Assembly: GCF_002215035.1 (NCBI RefSeq)
Contig: NZ_NKFP01000006.1
Location: 13,083-77,082, forward strand
DNA length: 64,000 nucleotides
Source of the DNA: Leptolyngbya ohadii IS1
Lineage (GTDB): Bacteria > Cyanobacteriota > Cyanobacteriia > Elainellales > Elainellaceae
Direction of reading: 5' to 3'
How positions within the stretch are numbered: the stretch's first letter is position 1; each line of letters opens with the position of its first letter. Of this stretch, positions 1-9,635 are shown in pieces. Made by a program: the position numbers and the translations under genes. The notes under the pieces were generated by a model. The model had not been told where the DNA came from and made no database searches. It was given only the letters and a program-made list of their open reading frames with translations.

Positions 1-26
1 CAAGGGGAATCGCTGCACTTCGGCGG

Positions 27-35
27 AAACCTGCC
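27..35. repeat. Left copy of the IS target-site duplication
   Basis: AAACCTGCC at 27-35 repeats exactly at 1456-1464. The two copies sit immediately outside the inverted ends of the insertion sequence, in direct orientation. Confidence 0.85.
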
Positions 36-1455
36 CAGCAATTCTCAGTATGGCGATTCAACTGGTATTGGGCGGAATGTCTAGCTCTAGCCCTTCGAGC
101 ATGAAGGTGAGCAGATGATCCCAACTGTCGAAATACATGTAACGGGTTAACGCCCGCAAGTCATCAAAAAAGGTCTTACGTGTCGGCAAGTGAGATCGCA
201 GCAGCTTGTACTTCTGGTCGAGCAACTCCAACAACGTGTGGAATAGCAGGGACAGGATATTCAGGGTCGCAAGCAGTGAGGAGAGGTGCTGTTTCCCGTG
301 CCCGAAATTGTGTTCCAGATTGTAGCCCTTAGTCTTAAGCGTGTTGTTATTCTCGTTTTCGACCTTCCAACGGGTACGCCCTGCCAGAACGATCTGGGCT
401 ACGTTTTCATTGCTCAGAGAGTGATTGGTGGCAAACGAATTCTGATACGTCACCTTGCCGTCAGGACGACTGACTGTGACCTCACACCAGTTAACCAACA
501 AAGCATCCTCGCTATCTCTTAGAGGCACTGAGTTGAGATAGCGGTAGGTATAGGTCTCCTCAACTTTCCCGGTCCACCGCTTGGTCGTGACGGTTGGCAG
601 AGCAATGCCTGCAAGATGCTCATAGAGGGTGGTGTGGGATTCGGGACGACACACCAGGATAAAGTTGAACTGCTGGTCTAAAAGCTGCTGGCATAAGGGC
701 TGGCGGCAATAAAGGTCGTCCCCTAGAACAGTGACGTTCAAGCCACTCCAGCGTTGCCCCTGCTGCGCCAACCAGCGTTTCGCGGCGGCATTCTCACAGT
801 CCTGCTTGTCATGTCCATCCTGCGGCACGATGAACTCAGGAACCAAGGGGATCACGTGGCTCTGTCCCGGACAGACGATGACCGGCGTGATAACGCTATG
901 GAAGTAGTGAGTTTCTCCCGACTTCAGCGTGCGCTTTGAACAGTTAGCGCAGTGAATTTGGCTTGAACTGAAGTATTCGGTGCCATCCAAGGCAATCAAC
1001 AGAGTATCCGCAGTAGAGCGGAAGTCCGCTAACTGCCCCTGCTGCTCTAACCCCTGCAAGATTTCCTCAAACACCGGAAACACGTGCTCAGGTGCTACCG
1101 AATCTAACAAGTCCCGGATTTGGTTGTCGCTGGGAATCTGATGGACACCAAACAGGCTTTGAGCATTGCTTTTGCCTTTGCTGCCCTCCATCATCCGCTG
1201 ATATGCCAGAAATGAAGGGGTCTGGGTGAAAAACACGCTAAACGCGCTTAAAGCTGCATCTTCCATTCCATAGCGAGTATTCTTGCCAGTCCGTTTGTCC
1301 GGTAGCGAGGACAGTCGCTGGCGAAAAGAACCGACTATTATGTCAAACAACCCCCGTTCTTTCAACGGTTCTGGCTCTCTTGGCTCTCTCAGATGTCCTC
1401 ACAATACAGGCATTTCCATGACTTGAACAGCTTTTCGCCAAAATGAGAATTGCTG
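36..1455 (-). mobile_element. Complete insertion sequence with terminal inverted repeats and 9-bp target duplication
   Basis: The element is 1420 bp long and holds one transposase gene. Its ends are imperfect inverted repeats, 36-55 and 1436-1455, matching at 18 of 20 positions (outer bases CAGCAATTCTCA at the left end). Directly outside both ends stands the same 9-mer, AAACCTGCC, at 27-35 and 1456-1464, which is the expected target-site duplication. The left repeat ends just 2 bases from the transposase stop codon, so the element is very compact. Intact ends, an intact reading frame and a perfect target duplication suggest a recent insertion. The target was the non-coding stretch upstream of ribF; no interrupted gene is visible. 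Confidence 0.9.
58..1365 (-). CDS. DDE transposase (ISNCY/IS4-like family)
   Basis: This 435-residue protein catalyses cut-and-paste movement of the surrounding element. The RNase H-like catalytic triad can be placed at D in DGTEYF (about residue 127), D in LGDDLYC (about 217) and E in RWKVENENN (about 336). A CANCS cysteine pair near residue 140 resembles the zinc-binding insertion seen in this group. The family is common in cyanobacteria and is usually labelled ISNCY or simply IS4-like. I recognise the family from its N-terminal LPDKRTGKNT and FFTQTPSFLAYQR motifs. The frame is open from start to stop and lies wholly between the inverted repeats, so the protein is probably active. The exact IS family name is less certain than the function. 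Confidence 0.88.
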   Translation of the reverse strand: MKERGLFDIIVGSFRQRLSSLPDKRTGKNTRYGMEDAALSAFSVFFTQTPSFLAYQRMMEGSKGKSNAQSLFGVHQIPSDNQIRDLLDSVAPEHVFPVFEEILQGLEQQGQLADFRSTADTLLIALDGTEYFSSSQIHCANCSKRTLKSGETHYFHSVITPVIVCPGQSHVIPLVPEFIVPQDGHDKQDCENAAAKRWLAQQGQRWSGLNVTVLGDDLYCRQPLCQQLLDQQFNFILVCRPESHTTLYEHLAGIALPTVTTKRWTGKVEETYTYRYLNSVPLRDSEDALLVNWCEVTVSRPDGKVTYQNSFATNHSLSNENVAQIVLAGRTRWKVENENNNTLKTKGYNLEHNFGHGKQHLSSLLATLNILSLLFHTLLELLDQKYKLLRSHLPTRKTFFDDLRALTRYMYFDSWDHLLTFMLEGLELDIPPNTS

Positions 1456-1582
1456 AAACCTGCCACTTTTCTCACCGTTCCCAACCTGTGCATACTAGGA
1501 ATGCTTTCGTTTGAGCAGTGCTTGGAGGCTTTCGCTCTTCCCCTCAGGTTTTCTATCCATAGATTGTGTCAGAATGTAAAGC

Positions 1583-2575
1583 GTGTGGATTACTTCTTCT
1601 CTAACAACAGCTAAAACTCCGACCCGTGTGGCGCTGGGCAACTTCGACGGCGTGCATCGCGGGCATCAACAAGTGATTCAGCCAGTGCTGAGTCAGGCTC
1701 ATTCAGATAGTCTTCCGGCAGTTCTTCCGGCAGTCCTGCCAACGGTCGTTACCTTCCATCCCCATCCGCGTCAGTTTTTTACCGGGGAGGCTCGATCGCT
1801 GCTGACACCCCTGGAGGAAAAAATTCAAATCCTGCGATCGATCGGGGTACAGCAACTCGTTCTGCTGCCATTCAACGAAGCCCTTGCCAATCTCAGTCCA
1901 GAGGATTTTGTGAGGCGGATTCTGGTCGAGTCGCTTCAGGCGCAGCAGGTCAGCGTGGGGGAAAATTTCTGTTTTGGCTATCGGCGATCGGGTACGGCGA
2001 TCGATCTGAAGAATCTGGCAGCGCAGTATGACATTCCGGTCGAGATCGTGCCGCTTCATTGCAGCGATGATGAGCGAATTAGCAGTTCTGCAATTCGGGA
2101 AGCTTTGACGGCAGGCGATCCGCAGCGGGCAGGTCGTTTACTGGGTAGACCCTATGAGCTGGTGGGTCAAATTGTCCAGGGACAGCAGCTTGGACGGACG
2201 ATCGGCTTTCCTACGGCAAACGTACAGGTTCCCCCCGACAAGTTTTTGCCCCGTTTGGGCGTCTATAGCGTTTGGGTATCCAGTGTTGAAGCTCAACAGA
2301 TCCGGGGCGTGATGAATATTGGCAATCGTCCCACGGTATCGGGGCAGCAGCAGACGATCGAAGTTCATTTGCTCGACTGGTCTGGGGATTTGTACGGCAA
2401 GACATTGACCGTTGCCCTCGATCGATTCCTGCGTCCGGAGCAGAAGTTTGGCTCGCTGGATGAGTTGAAGGTGCAGATTCAGCGGGATTGTGTGGCGGCG
2501 CGGGCGGGGGAGCAGGGGAGAGGAGAAGGGGTTATTGCATCGGGAAGAAATTTCCTAGAACGCCGATCGTCTTGA
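1583..2575 (+). CDS. ribF: Bifunctional riboflavin kinase / FAD synthetase
   Basis: RibF converts riboflavin to FMN and then to FAD in the cytoplasm. The N-terminal FMN adenylyltransferase domain shows the nucleotidyl-transferase motif GNFDGVHRGH (residues 19-28) and ISSSAIRE near residue 168. The C-terminal flavokinase domain shows GRTIGFPTANV near 205 and GVMNIGNRPT near 240. The 330-residue length is normal. The start is a GTG codon at 1583, chosen because the VWITSS start matches cyanobacterial relatives. A short repeat (LPAVLPAVLPTV, residues 44-55) lies between the first strands and is probably harmless. The last 44 bases overlap the convergent DUF4359 gene; the low-complexity tail (about 25 residues) may be a read-through extension beyond the conserved domain. 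Confidence 0.95.
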   Translation: MWITSSLTTAKTPTRVALGNFDGVHRGHQQVIQPVLSQAHSDSLPAVLPAVLPTVVTFHPHPRQFFTGEARSLLTPLEEKIQILRSIGVQQLVLLPFNEALANLSPEDFVRRILVESLQAQQVSVGENFCFGYRRSGTAIDLKNLAAQYDIPVEIVPLHCSDDERISSSAIREALTAGDPQRAGRLLGRPYELVGQIVQGQQLGRTIGFPTANVQVPPDKFLPRLGVYSVWVSSVEAQQIRGVMNIGNRPTVSGQQQTIEVHLLDWSGDLYGKTLTVALDRFLRPEQKFGSLDELKVQIQRDCVAARAGEQGRGEGVIASGRNFLERRSS

Positions 2576-2915
2576 TCTGATAGCCCGGAAACTCAGTCGT
2601 ATAAAGGCTGAACAGGAGAAAATTTTGCCGCTGCGTCTTGCTGTTGATGTAGTTCTGGAGTGGTTCCCTGCCGAAGTTAGTGCCTGCGGTGACGGCTCCG
2701 CGACAGAGTTCCTGAATCGAAGAGGCGATCGACTGAAAGAATTCTGGAGTCTGGGTCGAGTTGCCCTGGGGAGCAGTGCCGGGTAAGCGACAAATGGCAT
2801 CCTGGGTAGCGTTGGCAAAGCGGACAGCAGCAAAATCCACATAGGCAGGCTGGTCTGGATTAGTGACGAAAAAGCCACCTGCCACCAGGATCAGCGCAAA
2901 TAAGCTGTTTTTCAT
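2532..2915 (-). CDS. DUF4359 family protein
   Basis: This 127-residue protein starts with a single hydrophobic segment (residues 4-18), then TNPDQPAYVDFAA, the hallmark start of the cyanobacterial DUF4359 family. Three cysteines follow (ICRLP, LCRGA). The layout is that of a small secreted or membrane-anchored protein. Function is unknown. A good ribosome-binding sequence, GGAGG, lies 7 bases before the ATG at 2915. The gene converges on ribF and overlaps its 3' end by 44 bases, so both stops lie inside the other gene. Confidence 0.75.
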   Translation of the reverse strand: MKNSLFALILVAGGFFVTNPDQPAYVDFAAVRFANATQDAICRLPGTAPQGNSTQTPEFFQSIASSIQELCRGAVTAGTNFGREPLQNYINSKTQRQNFLLFSLYTTEFPGYQIKTIGVLGNFFPMQ

Positions 2916-3017
2916 GCCCTAGCCTCCGAAGATTCCGTCAGGTCAGTACGCATCCACTTAATGGCAGCTACAGCCAAACCTATGCAGTTTCCTGGACCGG
3001 AAGCCAAAATACGAACT

Positions 3018-6000
3018 TCAGGCAGTCACCTCAGAAGGGGTATTGCGAACGGCAGTATCAGGAAGTCCCCCCTGCATTCGGCTGAAGTAGCCCAGCAAGT
3101 TTTCCAGCTGCTGATCGGGTTTGAGGATACCCAAGCCGCGTACCGTGACTTTACCAGGCATATAGACAAAGCGGGTTTGCAGATGGGCAGGCAAATTTTC
3201 CCGCAGCAGATTCCAGGCGGGTTCCTCCATCGGGGTTTCCAGAACAACGTGCTGTTTGCCTTCGGGTTTGATGCGGCTGAAGCCGAGGGATTTGGCGACT
3301 TGCTTCAGTTCCATCACTTTGATTAGCTGCTGCGCGGCAGAGGGAATCGCACCGTAGCGATCGACCCAATCAGCACCGATTCTTTGCAGTTCCAGGGGAG
3401 ACTGGGCAGCAGCAACCGTGCGATAGGCGCTCATCTTTTGATCCAGGTCGGGAATGTAGTCTGCCGGGATAAAGGCGGTGATGTTGAGATCGATCTGGGT
3501 GTCGTCCACCTGGGGAATTTCCTGACCGCGAATCTCTTTGATTGCTTCCTCCAGCATTTCCATGTAGAGATCAAAGCCGATCGCATCCATCTGACCGGAC
3601 TGCTCTGCACCCAGAAGATTGCCCACGCCCCGTATTTCCATGTCGCGCACTGCAAGCTGATAGCCGGAACCTAGCTGAGTAAATTCCTGAATGGCGCGGA
3701 GTCGCTGTCTAGCGGTATCGGTGAGGGCAGACTGACGGGGGTACAGCAGCCACGCATGAGCCTGAATTCCGGCACGTCCAACCCGTCCGCGAAGCTGATA
3801 AAGCTGGGACAGACCGAACTTCTGCGCGTCTTCGATCACGATCGTATTTACACGCGGAATATCCAGACCGGACTCGATGATTGTGGTACAGACGAGAATA
3901 TCTGCTTCGGCGTTGTTGAACGTCACCATCATGGCTTCCAGTTCGCCTTCCTGCATCTGACCGTGGGCGATTGCAATCCGGGCAGAGGGAATCATTTCCC
4001 GCAGTTTGCCTGCCACTTCTTCGATGCCTTCCACGCGGGGAACCACGTAGAACACCTGCCCACCGCGATCGAGTTCCTGGCGAATGGCGGTTCGCACTAC
4101 TTCAGAATCGTATGCCGACAGGTGGGTTTTGATTGGGCGACGGGAGGGGGGCGGCGTGGTAATCAAACTCATTTCCCGCACGCCGGACAGCGCCATGTAG
4201 AGGGTACGCGGAATCGGAGTGGCACTCAGCGTCAGCACATCCACTTGGGTCTTGAGGGATTTGATTTTCTCCTTCTGGTTTACGCCGAACCGCTGTTCCT
4301 CATCCACCACGAGCAAGCCCAGATCCTTGAAGTGAATTCCCTTGCCGAGCAGCTGATGGGTTCCCACGACGACATCGATTTCGCCCGTCGTCAGCCTTTG
4401 CAGAATGTCCTTGCGTTCTTCGGGACTGCGGAAACGGTTGAGCAAACCGACCTTGATCGGATAGGGGGCAAAGCGTTCTTTCAGCGTGTGGTAGTGCTGC
4501 TGGGTCAGGATCGTCGTCGGTGCGAGGAGGGCAACTTGCTTTCCTGCCGTCACTGCCTTGAAAATTGCCCGCAGCGCCACTTCGGTTTTACCAAAGCCCA
4601 CATCGCCGCAGACCAGTCGATCCATTGGGCGATCGCTTTCCATATCGCGCTTTACGTCCTGGGTGGCTTTAAGCTGATCGGGGGTGGGCTGATAGGGGAA
4701 GGATTCTTCCAGTTCCTCCTGCCAGGGGGTATCGATCGGGTAGGCGAATCCCTGCTGCTGTGCCCTCTGCGCGTAAAGCTGGAGCAGATCGACCGCAACT
4801 TTTTTGATCGCCTTTCTGACCTTGCTCTTAGTCTTCTCCCAGGCTTTGCTCGACATTTTATTCAGTTCAGGAGCCGCATTGCCCGCCGCCCGATAGCGCG
4901 ACAGTGCCCCTAGCTGATCCGCCGCGATTCTCAGCAGACCGTCCGCGTATTGCAAGACGAGATATTCGCGGGTTTCATTATTAATCGTCAGGCTTTCCAG
5001 CTTCAGGAAACGACCGACGCCATGACTGCGGTGAACGACATAATCGCCCAACTGGAGCTTATTCGGATCGACCTGCTTGGAAGCTGCCTGTCTGCGCTTG
5101 CGGATGTACGTCGGCGTAGTGAGGCTCTGCTGCCCAAAGAATTCGCGATCAGTTACAACCACCAACCGGAACGTCGGCAGAATAAAGCCCTCTAGCTCTG
5201 CCAACCCGGAATACTTGACGGCAACTGGAGTCCGCTGCGCCTGAAGCTTGTCGATCGCCAAATAATCCTTTGGATTCGGGACGAACTGCGCTGGACAGTC
5301 ATGCTCTTGCAATAACGCAACCGATCGCGAAGGCTGCGCCGAGACTAGCCAGATCGAAAATCCGCGATCGCGCTCCTGCCGAAGTGTTTCTGCCAGCCTG
5401 CCAAACTGATGGGGAATCGCCGGAACCGGACGACTCGCTAGATTTAATGCCGAGGATGTCCCCCCATCTTCTGCCAGTTCAGTGAGATCCAGGCGATCGA
5501 ATCCCTCCAGCAACGCCAGGGAATCGTCAAACGATCGGTGGATTTTGGGCAGCTCGTATTCTGCGTCTTCCTTTGCGTTAACTTCTCGCCACAGTTCCTC
5601 GGAGTGTTCGTACCAGCGATCGCTATGTGCCCGGCAGAGATCCGGTTCATCGATGCCGATCAGGGTATCGGGCGGCAAATAATCAATCAGCGAAGCAGGC
5701 TGCTCAAACGCCACGCCCAAAAATCGCCGGATGCCTTCGGGAGCCTGTCCCTGCTCCAGTCTTTCCAGCTCCTCCACAGACAGAAAAGGCGCAATTCGGG
5801 TCAGCTTATTTGATGCCGGATTGCCAATCTCCAGCCCACCCATCACCATCGGCGTGTAGTTCGTTGCTGTGAGTAACAGACGATCGGTACTGTCGAGTGA
5901 TCGCTGCGTGGCGGGATCGAATTCGCGAATCTGATCTAGCTCATCGCCAAATAGCTCCAGACGGACGGGCAACTCTGCCGCCACCGGAAAGATATCAATA

Positions 6001-6578
6001 ATGTCTCCGCGACGGCTCCACTGTCCCTCTGTTTCAACTAGCGAAACTCTTTCGTAGCCCAATGCCGCGACCTGCTGGCTCAAATCCTCCAGGTTCAGTT
6101 CCATGCCCTTCGTCAGCGTCAGGCAATAGGGACGGAAGGCATCCACCGGGGGAAGGTGAGGCTGTAATGCCCGCTCGGTCGTGACGATCGCTACGGGAGA
6201 ATGCCCGCTAGGAGACTGTTCCCCAGCAGACTGACTCTGCTCCTGCAAATCCGCCAACACCTGCAACTGACCCCAGACCATCTCCGCCTCCGGATCAAAC
6301 GGATCATAGGGAGCCGCCTCCGACGTGGGATAGAAATAGACCGACTTCCAGCCCATCGCCTCTAGCTGCGCCGCCCAGCGTCCCGCCTCTTCCAGGGTTC
6401 CGGCGATCATCACCAGACTGCGGTTTTGCGCCTGAGCCAGGGCAGAAGACACCAATCCCTTGGGCAAACGGGAGATTCCGCTGAGGCGAAGCAAATGCTG
6501 CTGCTCTAATTTCGTCAGCAGTTCGGCGGTGAGAGGCGATCGCCCCAGGGCGCGGGTGATGGAGGAGAATGACGGCAT
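3018..6578 (-). CDS. mfd: Transcription-repair coupling factor Mfd
   Basis: Mfd removes RNA polymerase stalled at DNA lesions and recruits UvrA. At 1186 residues it has the family's full length. In order: a UvrB-like N-terminal module that binds UvrA (about 1-350), the RNA-polymerase interaction domain (about 505-575, with [14 protein letters not shown]), the RecG-like translocase with Walker [11 protein letters not shown] near 660 and DEEQRFGV near 760, a helicase C domain with QLRGRVGR, and the C-terminal TRCF domain. No frameshift or missing motif was seen. Several long frames on the opposite strand are shadows. It is transcribed alone, with 102 bp to the next gene. Confidence 0.97.
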   Translation of the reverse strand: MPSFSSITRALGRSPLTAELLTKLEQQHLLRLSGISRLPKGLVSSALAQAQNRSLVMIAGTLEEAGRWAAQLEAMGWKSVYFYPTSEAAPYDPFDPEAEMVWGQLQVLADLQEQSQSAGEQSPSGHSPVAIVTTERALQPHLPPVDAFRPYCLTLTKGMELNLEDLSQQVAALGYERVSLVETEGQWSRRGDIIDIFPVAAELPVRLELFGDELDQIREFDPATQRSLDSTDRLLLTATNYTPMVMGGLEIGNPASNKLTRIAPFLSVEELERLEQGQAPEGIRRFLGVAFEQPASLIDYLPPDTLIGIDEPDLCRAHSDRWYEHSEELWREVNAKEDAEYELPKIHRSFDDSLALLEGFDRLDLTELAEDGGTSSALNLASRPVPAIPHQFGRLAETLRQERDRGFSIWLVSAQPSRSVALLQEHDCPAQFVPNPKDYLAIDKLQAQRTPVAVKYSGLAELEGFILPTFRLVVVTDREFFGQQSLTTPTYIRKRRQAASKQVDPNKLQLGDYVVHRSHGVGRFLKLESLTINNETREYLVLQYADGLLRIAADQLGALSRYRAAGNAAPELNKMSSKAWEKTKSKVRKAIKKVAVDLLQLYAQRAQQQGFAYPIDTPWQEELEESFPYQPTPDQLKATQDVKRDMESDRPMDRLVCGDVGFGKTEVALRAIFKAVTAGKQVALLAPTTILTQQHYHTLKERFAPYPIKVGLLNRFRSPEERKDILQRLTTGEIDVVVGTHQLLGKGIHFKDLGLLVVDEEQRFGVNQKEKIKSLKTQVDVLTLSATPIPRTLYMALSGVREMSLITTPPPSRRPIKTHLSAYDSEVVRTAIRQELDRGGQVFYVVPRVEGIEEVAGKLREMIPSARIAIAHGQMQEGELEAMMVTFNNAEADILVCTTIIESGLDIPRVNTIVIEDAQKFGLSQLYQLRGRVGRAGIQAHAWLLYPRQSALTDTARQRLRAIQEFTQLGSGYQLAVRDMEIRGVGNLLGAEQSGQMDAIGFDLYMEMLEEAIKEIRGQEIPQVDDTQIDLNITAFIPADYIPDLDQKMSAYRTVAAAQSPLELQRIGADWVDRYGAIPSAAQQLIKVMELKQVAKSLGFSRIKPEGKQHVVLETPMEEPAWNLLRENLPAHLQTRFVYMPGKVTVRGLGILKPDQQLENLLGYFSRMQGGLPDTAVRNTPSEVTA

Positions 6579-6641
6579 GGCGGGTCGGTAGCGGGGAATC
6601 GGGGAGTGGGGAGTGGAGAGTGGAGAGTGGGGGGATGTTAG

Positions 6642-6680
6642 GTAGGGTGGGTTAGCGCAGCGTAACGCATGGTTTCTGGG
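6642..6680 (+). repeat. Dispersed GTAGGRTGGGTTAGCG repeat, copy 1
   Basis: This stretch reads GTAGGGTGGGTTAGCG and continues to a CGCATGGTTTCTGG tail. Related copies stand at 23399-23437 (between hupL and hupS) and, more diverged, at 34814-34855 (between hypE and hypA). All three start GTAGGRTG.GTTAG and end in CATG.TT.TCT. Elements of this form are scattered through many cyanobacterial genomes. Confidence 0.7.
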
Positions 6681-7030
6681 TAGGGGACAGGGAGAAGGGG
6701 CAGGCGGATTCGGCGAAATAGGATCTCACAAAGTTTGCCACTCAGGAAAATCGATCGACAGGGGCAATATCAGTCCTTACTATTGTAGAAGTCAAGACGG
6801 GTAAAGGCTGGACAGATGGCGATCGCTTCTCTCTGGCGATACAGAATCATTGCCTGAATTCCATGTCCTCGATTAGAGAATGGTAGCTGCTATTGATGAC
6901 AGGCGGGATGAGTTTGTTTTGGGACGGATCGCGAAGTTGGCGATCGCTCTATATGGACGAGTTGGGCGATCGATTGGGCTTTAGGATGCCATCAAGGAAT
7001 TCAACACCCTGGAGGTGTAATAAACACCCT

Positions 7031-7062
7031 GAAGGGCAGGCAAGATGCCTACCCCACAAGAG
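7031..7062 (-). repeat. Dispersed CTCTTGTGGGGTRGGC repeat, copy 1
   Basis: On the minus strand this reads CTCTTGTGGGGTAGGCATCT and then TGCCTGCC and a CTTC end. A second copy in the opposite orientation lies at 23501-23535 between hupL and hupS. The core GGCATCTTGCC is self-complementary except at its centre. Confidence 0.7.
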
Positions 7063-7346
7063 AAATTCCAGTCTATTCAATTCCCATTCTTAAAAAGCGT
7101 CTGATATCCTGCCCTGTACCCAAATCCCTGAGTTGTGGGGATTTCCGAACCTTCCGGTTCCAATTTGGCGTTCCCCCAAGCCCTATACTTTCAAGGACAA
7201 CTAAATCTCATCCAGGTATCCTAACTCACTCAACCCCAATGCCCGCCCCCTCCCCCACCCACCTCCCCCCCTAAATAGCCCTTCCGCTCCCCTGCTCCCT
7301 GCTCCCCCGCTCCCTATTCCCCACTCCCCCTCCATACCCTACGCAA

Positions 7347-8651
7347 ATGCTGCTCGAAGTTCTCATCATCATCCTGCTCATGGTGGCAAACGGAATTTTT
7401 GCCATGTCCGAAATGGCAGTCGTCTCCGCCCGTCGTGCCCGCTTGCAGGAGTTAGCCGAACAGGGCGATCGTCAGGCACGGGCAGCGTTGGATCTGGCGA
7501 ATTCTCCGAACCGCTTTTTGTCTACGGTGCAGGTGGGGATTACGCTGATTGGTATTCTGGCGGGTGCATTTGGCGGCGCGACCCTTTCCCGCAGTTTTGC
7601 AGGCTACATCTCGCAGATTCCCGGCATCGGGCAGTACAGCGAGGCGATCGCCTTCGGATTAGTCGTCATGGTGATTACCTACCTGTCGCTGATCGTAGGA
7701 GAACTGGTTCCGAAACGGCTGGCACTCAACAGCCCAGAACGGATTGCCACAACGATCGCCCAGCCAATGCAGTGGGTCGCAAAAATTGTGTCACCGATCG
7801 TGACTTTGTTGACCTTTTCAACCGAGGCAGTGCTGCGGCTGCTGCGCGTAAATCCCAACGATGGCGAACCGCTGGTGACTGAAGAGGAAATCCGGGTACT
7901 GCTGCGGCAGGGGGCAGAGGCAGGAACGTTTGAAGCCTCCGAACAGGACATGGTAGAGCGGGTGTTTAACTTAGGCGATCGTCAGGTCAGCGCCATTATG
8001 ACCCCCAGACTCGACATTACCTGGCTCGATCTAAACGACCCCTATGAGGTCAATCGCCGCAAGATGATGGAAACCAACCACAACCGCTATCCGGTCTGCA
8101 TGGATTCTCTGGATAACGTGCTGGGCGTGGTCTACGTCACGGATGTTCTGAGTCGCAGCTTGTCTGATCAGCCCGTTGATTTTACAACGCTGCTGCGTCC
8201 TCCCCTTTTTGTGCCGGAAAGCACCCGCGCCCCTCGCGTTCTGGAACTCTTTAAGCAGCTTGGCACTCACATCGCCTTTGTCGTAGATGAATACGGCATC
8301 ACCCAGGGCATCGTCACCCTGAACGATGTAATGGAAATTATCATCGGCGATATCCCCTTTGCCGATCAGCCCCAGGAAGCGGACTTTGTACAGCGGGAAG
8401 ATGGCTCCTGGCTGATTGACGGAATGCTTCCCATCCACGAACTGAAAGAACTCTTCGATATCGACGAACTGCCCGGCGAAGATCGCGGCAACTACAAAAC
8501 AATGGGCGGCTTTATCATCACCCAGCTTGGACATATTCCCAAATCCAGCGATCACTTTGAATGGGAAGGCTTCCGCTTTGAGGTGATGGATATGGACGGG
8601 AATCGGGTGGATAAGGTGCTGGTGTTGCCGCCGGAGAGGGTGGAGGGGTAG
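7347..8651 (+). CDS. Hemolysin-C/CNNM-type membrane protein with CBS and CorC domains
   Basis: This 434-residue protein belongs to the CNNM/CorC (formerly hemolysin TlyC, UPF0053) family, thought to move or sense magnesium or other cations at the plasma membrane. The N-terminal DUF21 domain (about 1-200) has several membrane helices, beginning MLLEVLIIILLMVANGIFAM. A CBS-domain pair follows (about 215-335, with SAIMTPRLDITW and FVVDEYGITQGIVTLND), then the CorC/HlyC C-terminal domain (about 350-430). The upstream DNA is C-rich repeat. It stands alone, with no cation-related neighbour. Transport substrate cannot be told from sequence. Confidence 0.9.
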   Translation: MLLEVLIIILLMVANGIFAMSEMAVVSARRARLQELAEQGDRQARAALDLANSPNRFLSTVQVGITLIGILAGAFGGATLSRSFAGYISQIPGIGQYSEAIAFGLVVMVITYLSLIVGELVPKRLALNSPERIATTIAQPMQWVAKIVSPIVTLLTFSTEAVLRLLRVNPNDGEPLVTEEEIRVLLRQGAEAGTFEASEQDMVERVFNLGDRQVSAIMTPRLDITWLDLNDPYEVNRRKMMETNHNRYPVCMDSLDNVLGVVYVTDVLSRSLSDQPVDFTTLLRPPLFVPESTRAPRVLELFKQLGTHIAFVVDEYGITQGIVTLNDVMEIIIGDIPFADQPQEADFVQREDGSWLIDGMLPIHELKELFDIDELPGEDRGNYKTMGGFIITQLGHIPKSSDHFEWEGFRFEVMDMDGNRVDKVLVLPPERVEG

Positions 8652-8724
8652 ATGAGTGGATGGGTGGATGGGTGGATGAGTAGGGAGCAGGGGAGATCAA
8701 TTGGATTGAAATTTGACAGATTGA

Positions 8725-8780
8725 GTGTCCAGGTGGAGCCTCCAATAGTTCATTCCAGGGCAGAGGATTGGAACAAGGGG
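8725..8780 (+). repeat. Partial copy of the TCCAACGCAGAGCATTGGAAC repeat family
   Basis: It contains GGAGCCTCCAATAG, CATTCCAGGGCAGAG and ATTGGAACAAG in the same order and spacing as the fuller copies at 26976-27080 and 46494-46606. Sequence is diverged and the 5' half (the GATGCGGCTCTGCCGC hairpin) is missing. Confidence 0.6.
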
Positions 8781-8878
8781 AAGGCTTAGTTCCTTGATTA
8801 GAAAACCCGATCGCCCTCACCCCCTATCTCCTCACTCATCCACCCATCCCCTCATCGACTCATCCACTCCCTTACTCC

Positions 8879-9544
8879 CTATTCCGCCAGTCTCTGAAGC
8901 GAAATCGTCGCCGCAGCAGACACATTCGGATGGCTATCCTTCTCCAAATACTTGAGAGCAGAAATACTCTTGGGCGTGGGCAGGTGTCCCAGTGCCTCGG
9001 CTAATCTCTGGCGCAGCAGCCAATCCTCGGACTGGGCGAAGCGCAACATGGAATCCACAGCGTCTACAGCCTTAATTTCGCCAAGTGCGGCGATCGCTGC
9101 CTGATGGACCACGCCTTCGGGACTGTTGAGGGCATCCAGCAACACATCACGGGCACGGGGATTTTTGAGATTGCCCAGCGCCACGGCAGCACTGAAGCGC
9201 ACTAGCCAGTCGGTATCTTCGTAAAAAGCGCGAACCAGCGGCTCAAACGCACGCGGATCTTCCAGATAGCCCAATGCACCTGCGGCGTCTGCCCGAATGC
9301 CGTAGTCAGGGTCATTTTGCAGCAGTTGAATCAGAATCGGATAGCATTCTTCGGTTTGCTTGATGCCCAGAGCGAACACTGCCATCGATCGAATTTGCAG
9401 GCTTTCGTCGTCCAGCACCTTTTTAATTAAAGGAACCGCGTCTTCTGCCGGGACATTTCGCAGCGATGCCAGGGCAATCATGCGGTCTTTGGAATCTTCA
9501 CTTTCAAGCTGGGTGGCAAGGTGGGTCAGGCTTGGATGAGTCAT
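8879..9544 (-). CDS. HEAT-repeat protein, possibly NblB/CpcE-like
   Basis: The 221-residue protein is built almost entirely of about six HEAT-like helical repeats, each with the core R..AA.ALG.L: for example IRSMAVFALG, IRADAAGALGYL, VRFSAAVALGNL, VHQAAIAALGEI and LRQRLAEALGHL. In cyanobacteria such proteins include the phycobilin lyase subunits CpcE/PecE and the phycobilisome-degradation factor NblB. The length fits the NblB group, but repeat proteins are hard to separate by eye, so the assignment is tentative. No phycobilisome gene lies nearby. It is predicted cytoplasmic and likely acts through protein-protein contact. Confidence 0.8.
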   Translation of the reverse strand: MTHPSLTHLATQLESEDSKDRMIALASLRNVPAEDAVPLIKKVLDDESLQIRSMAVFALGIKQTEECYPILIQLLQNDPDYGIRADAAGALGYLEDPRAFEPLVRAFYEDTDWLVRFSAAVALGNLKNPRARDVLLDALNSPEGVVHQAAIAALGEIKAVDAVDSMLRFAQSEDWLLRQRLAEALGHLPTPKSISALKYLEKDSHPNVSAAATISLQRLAE

Positions 9545-9635
9545 AAGACTTCCTTTTACAAAACTTTACGCCTTTCTCATTCATTCTACAGGAGGCGATC
9601 GATTTCATCAGGGGGTGACATCCGTACACTGAACC

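Larger units (their letters stand above)
6579..7346. other. Gene-free spacer with three short repeat types
   Basis: No credible gene lies in these 768 bp. The stretch holds GGGGAGTGG-type low-complexity DNA (6601-6640), a copy of a GTAGGGTGGGTTAGCG repeat (6642-6680), a copy of a CTCTTGTGGGGT repeat on the minus strand (7031-7062), and C-rich strings of the CTCCCTGCTCCC kind (7250-7340) just before the next gene. A weak open frame at 6893-7093 has no recognisable features and was left out. Confidence 0.7.

Noticed and set aside
3756-4913. 385-codon plus-strand frame opposite mfd
   Set aside because: It lies wholly antisense to the conserved helicase part of mfd, has the His/Gly/Arg-rich composition of reverse-strand shadows and no family features.
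7283-7335. CRISPR-like array in C-rich repeats
   Set aside because: Units are 7-10 bases with no regular spacers and no cas genes nearby; this is low-complexity heptamer-type DNA.
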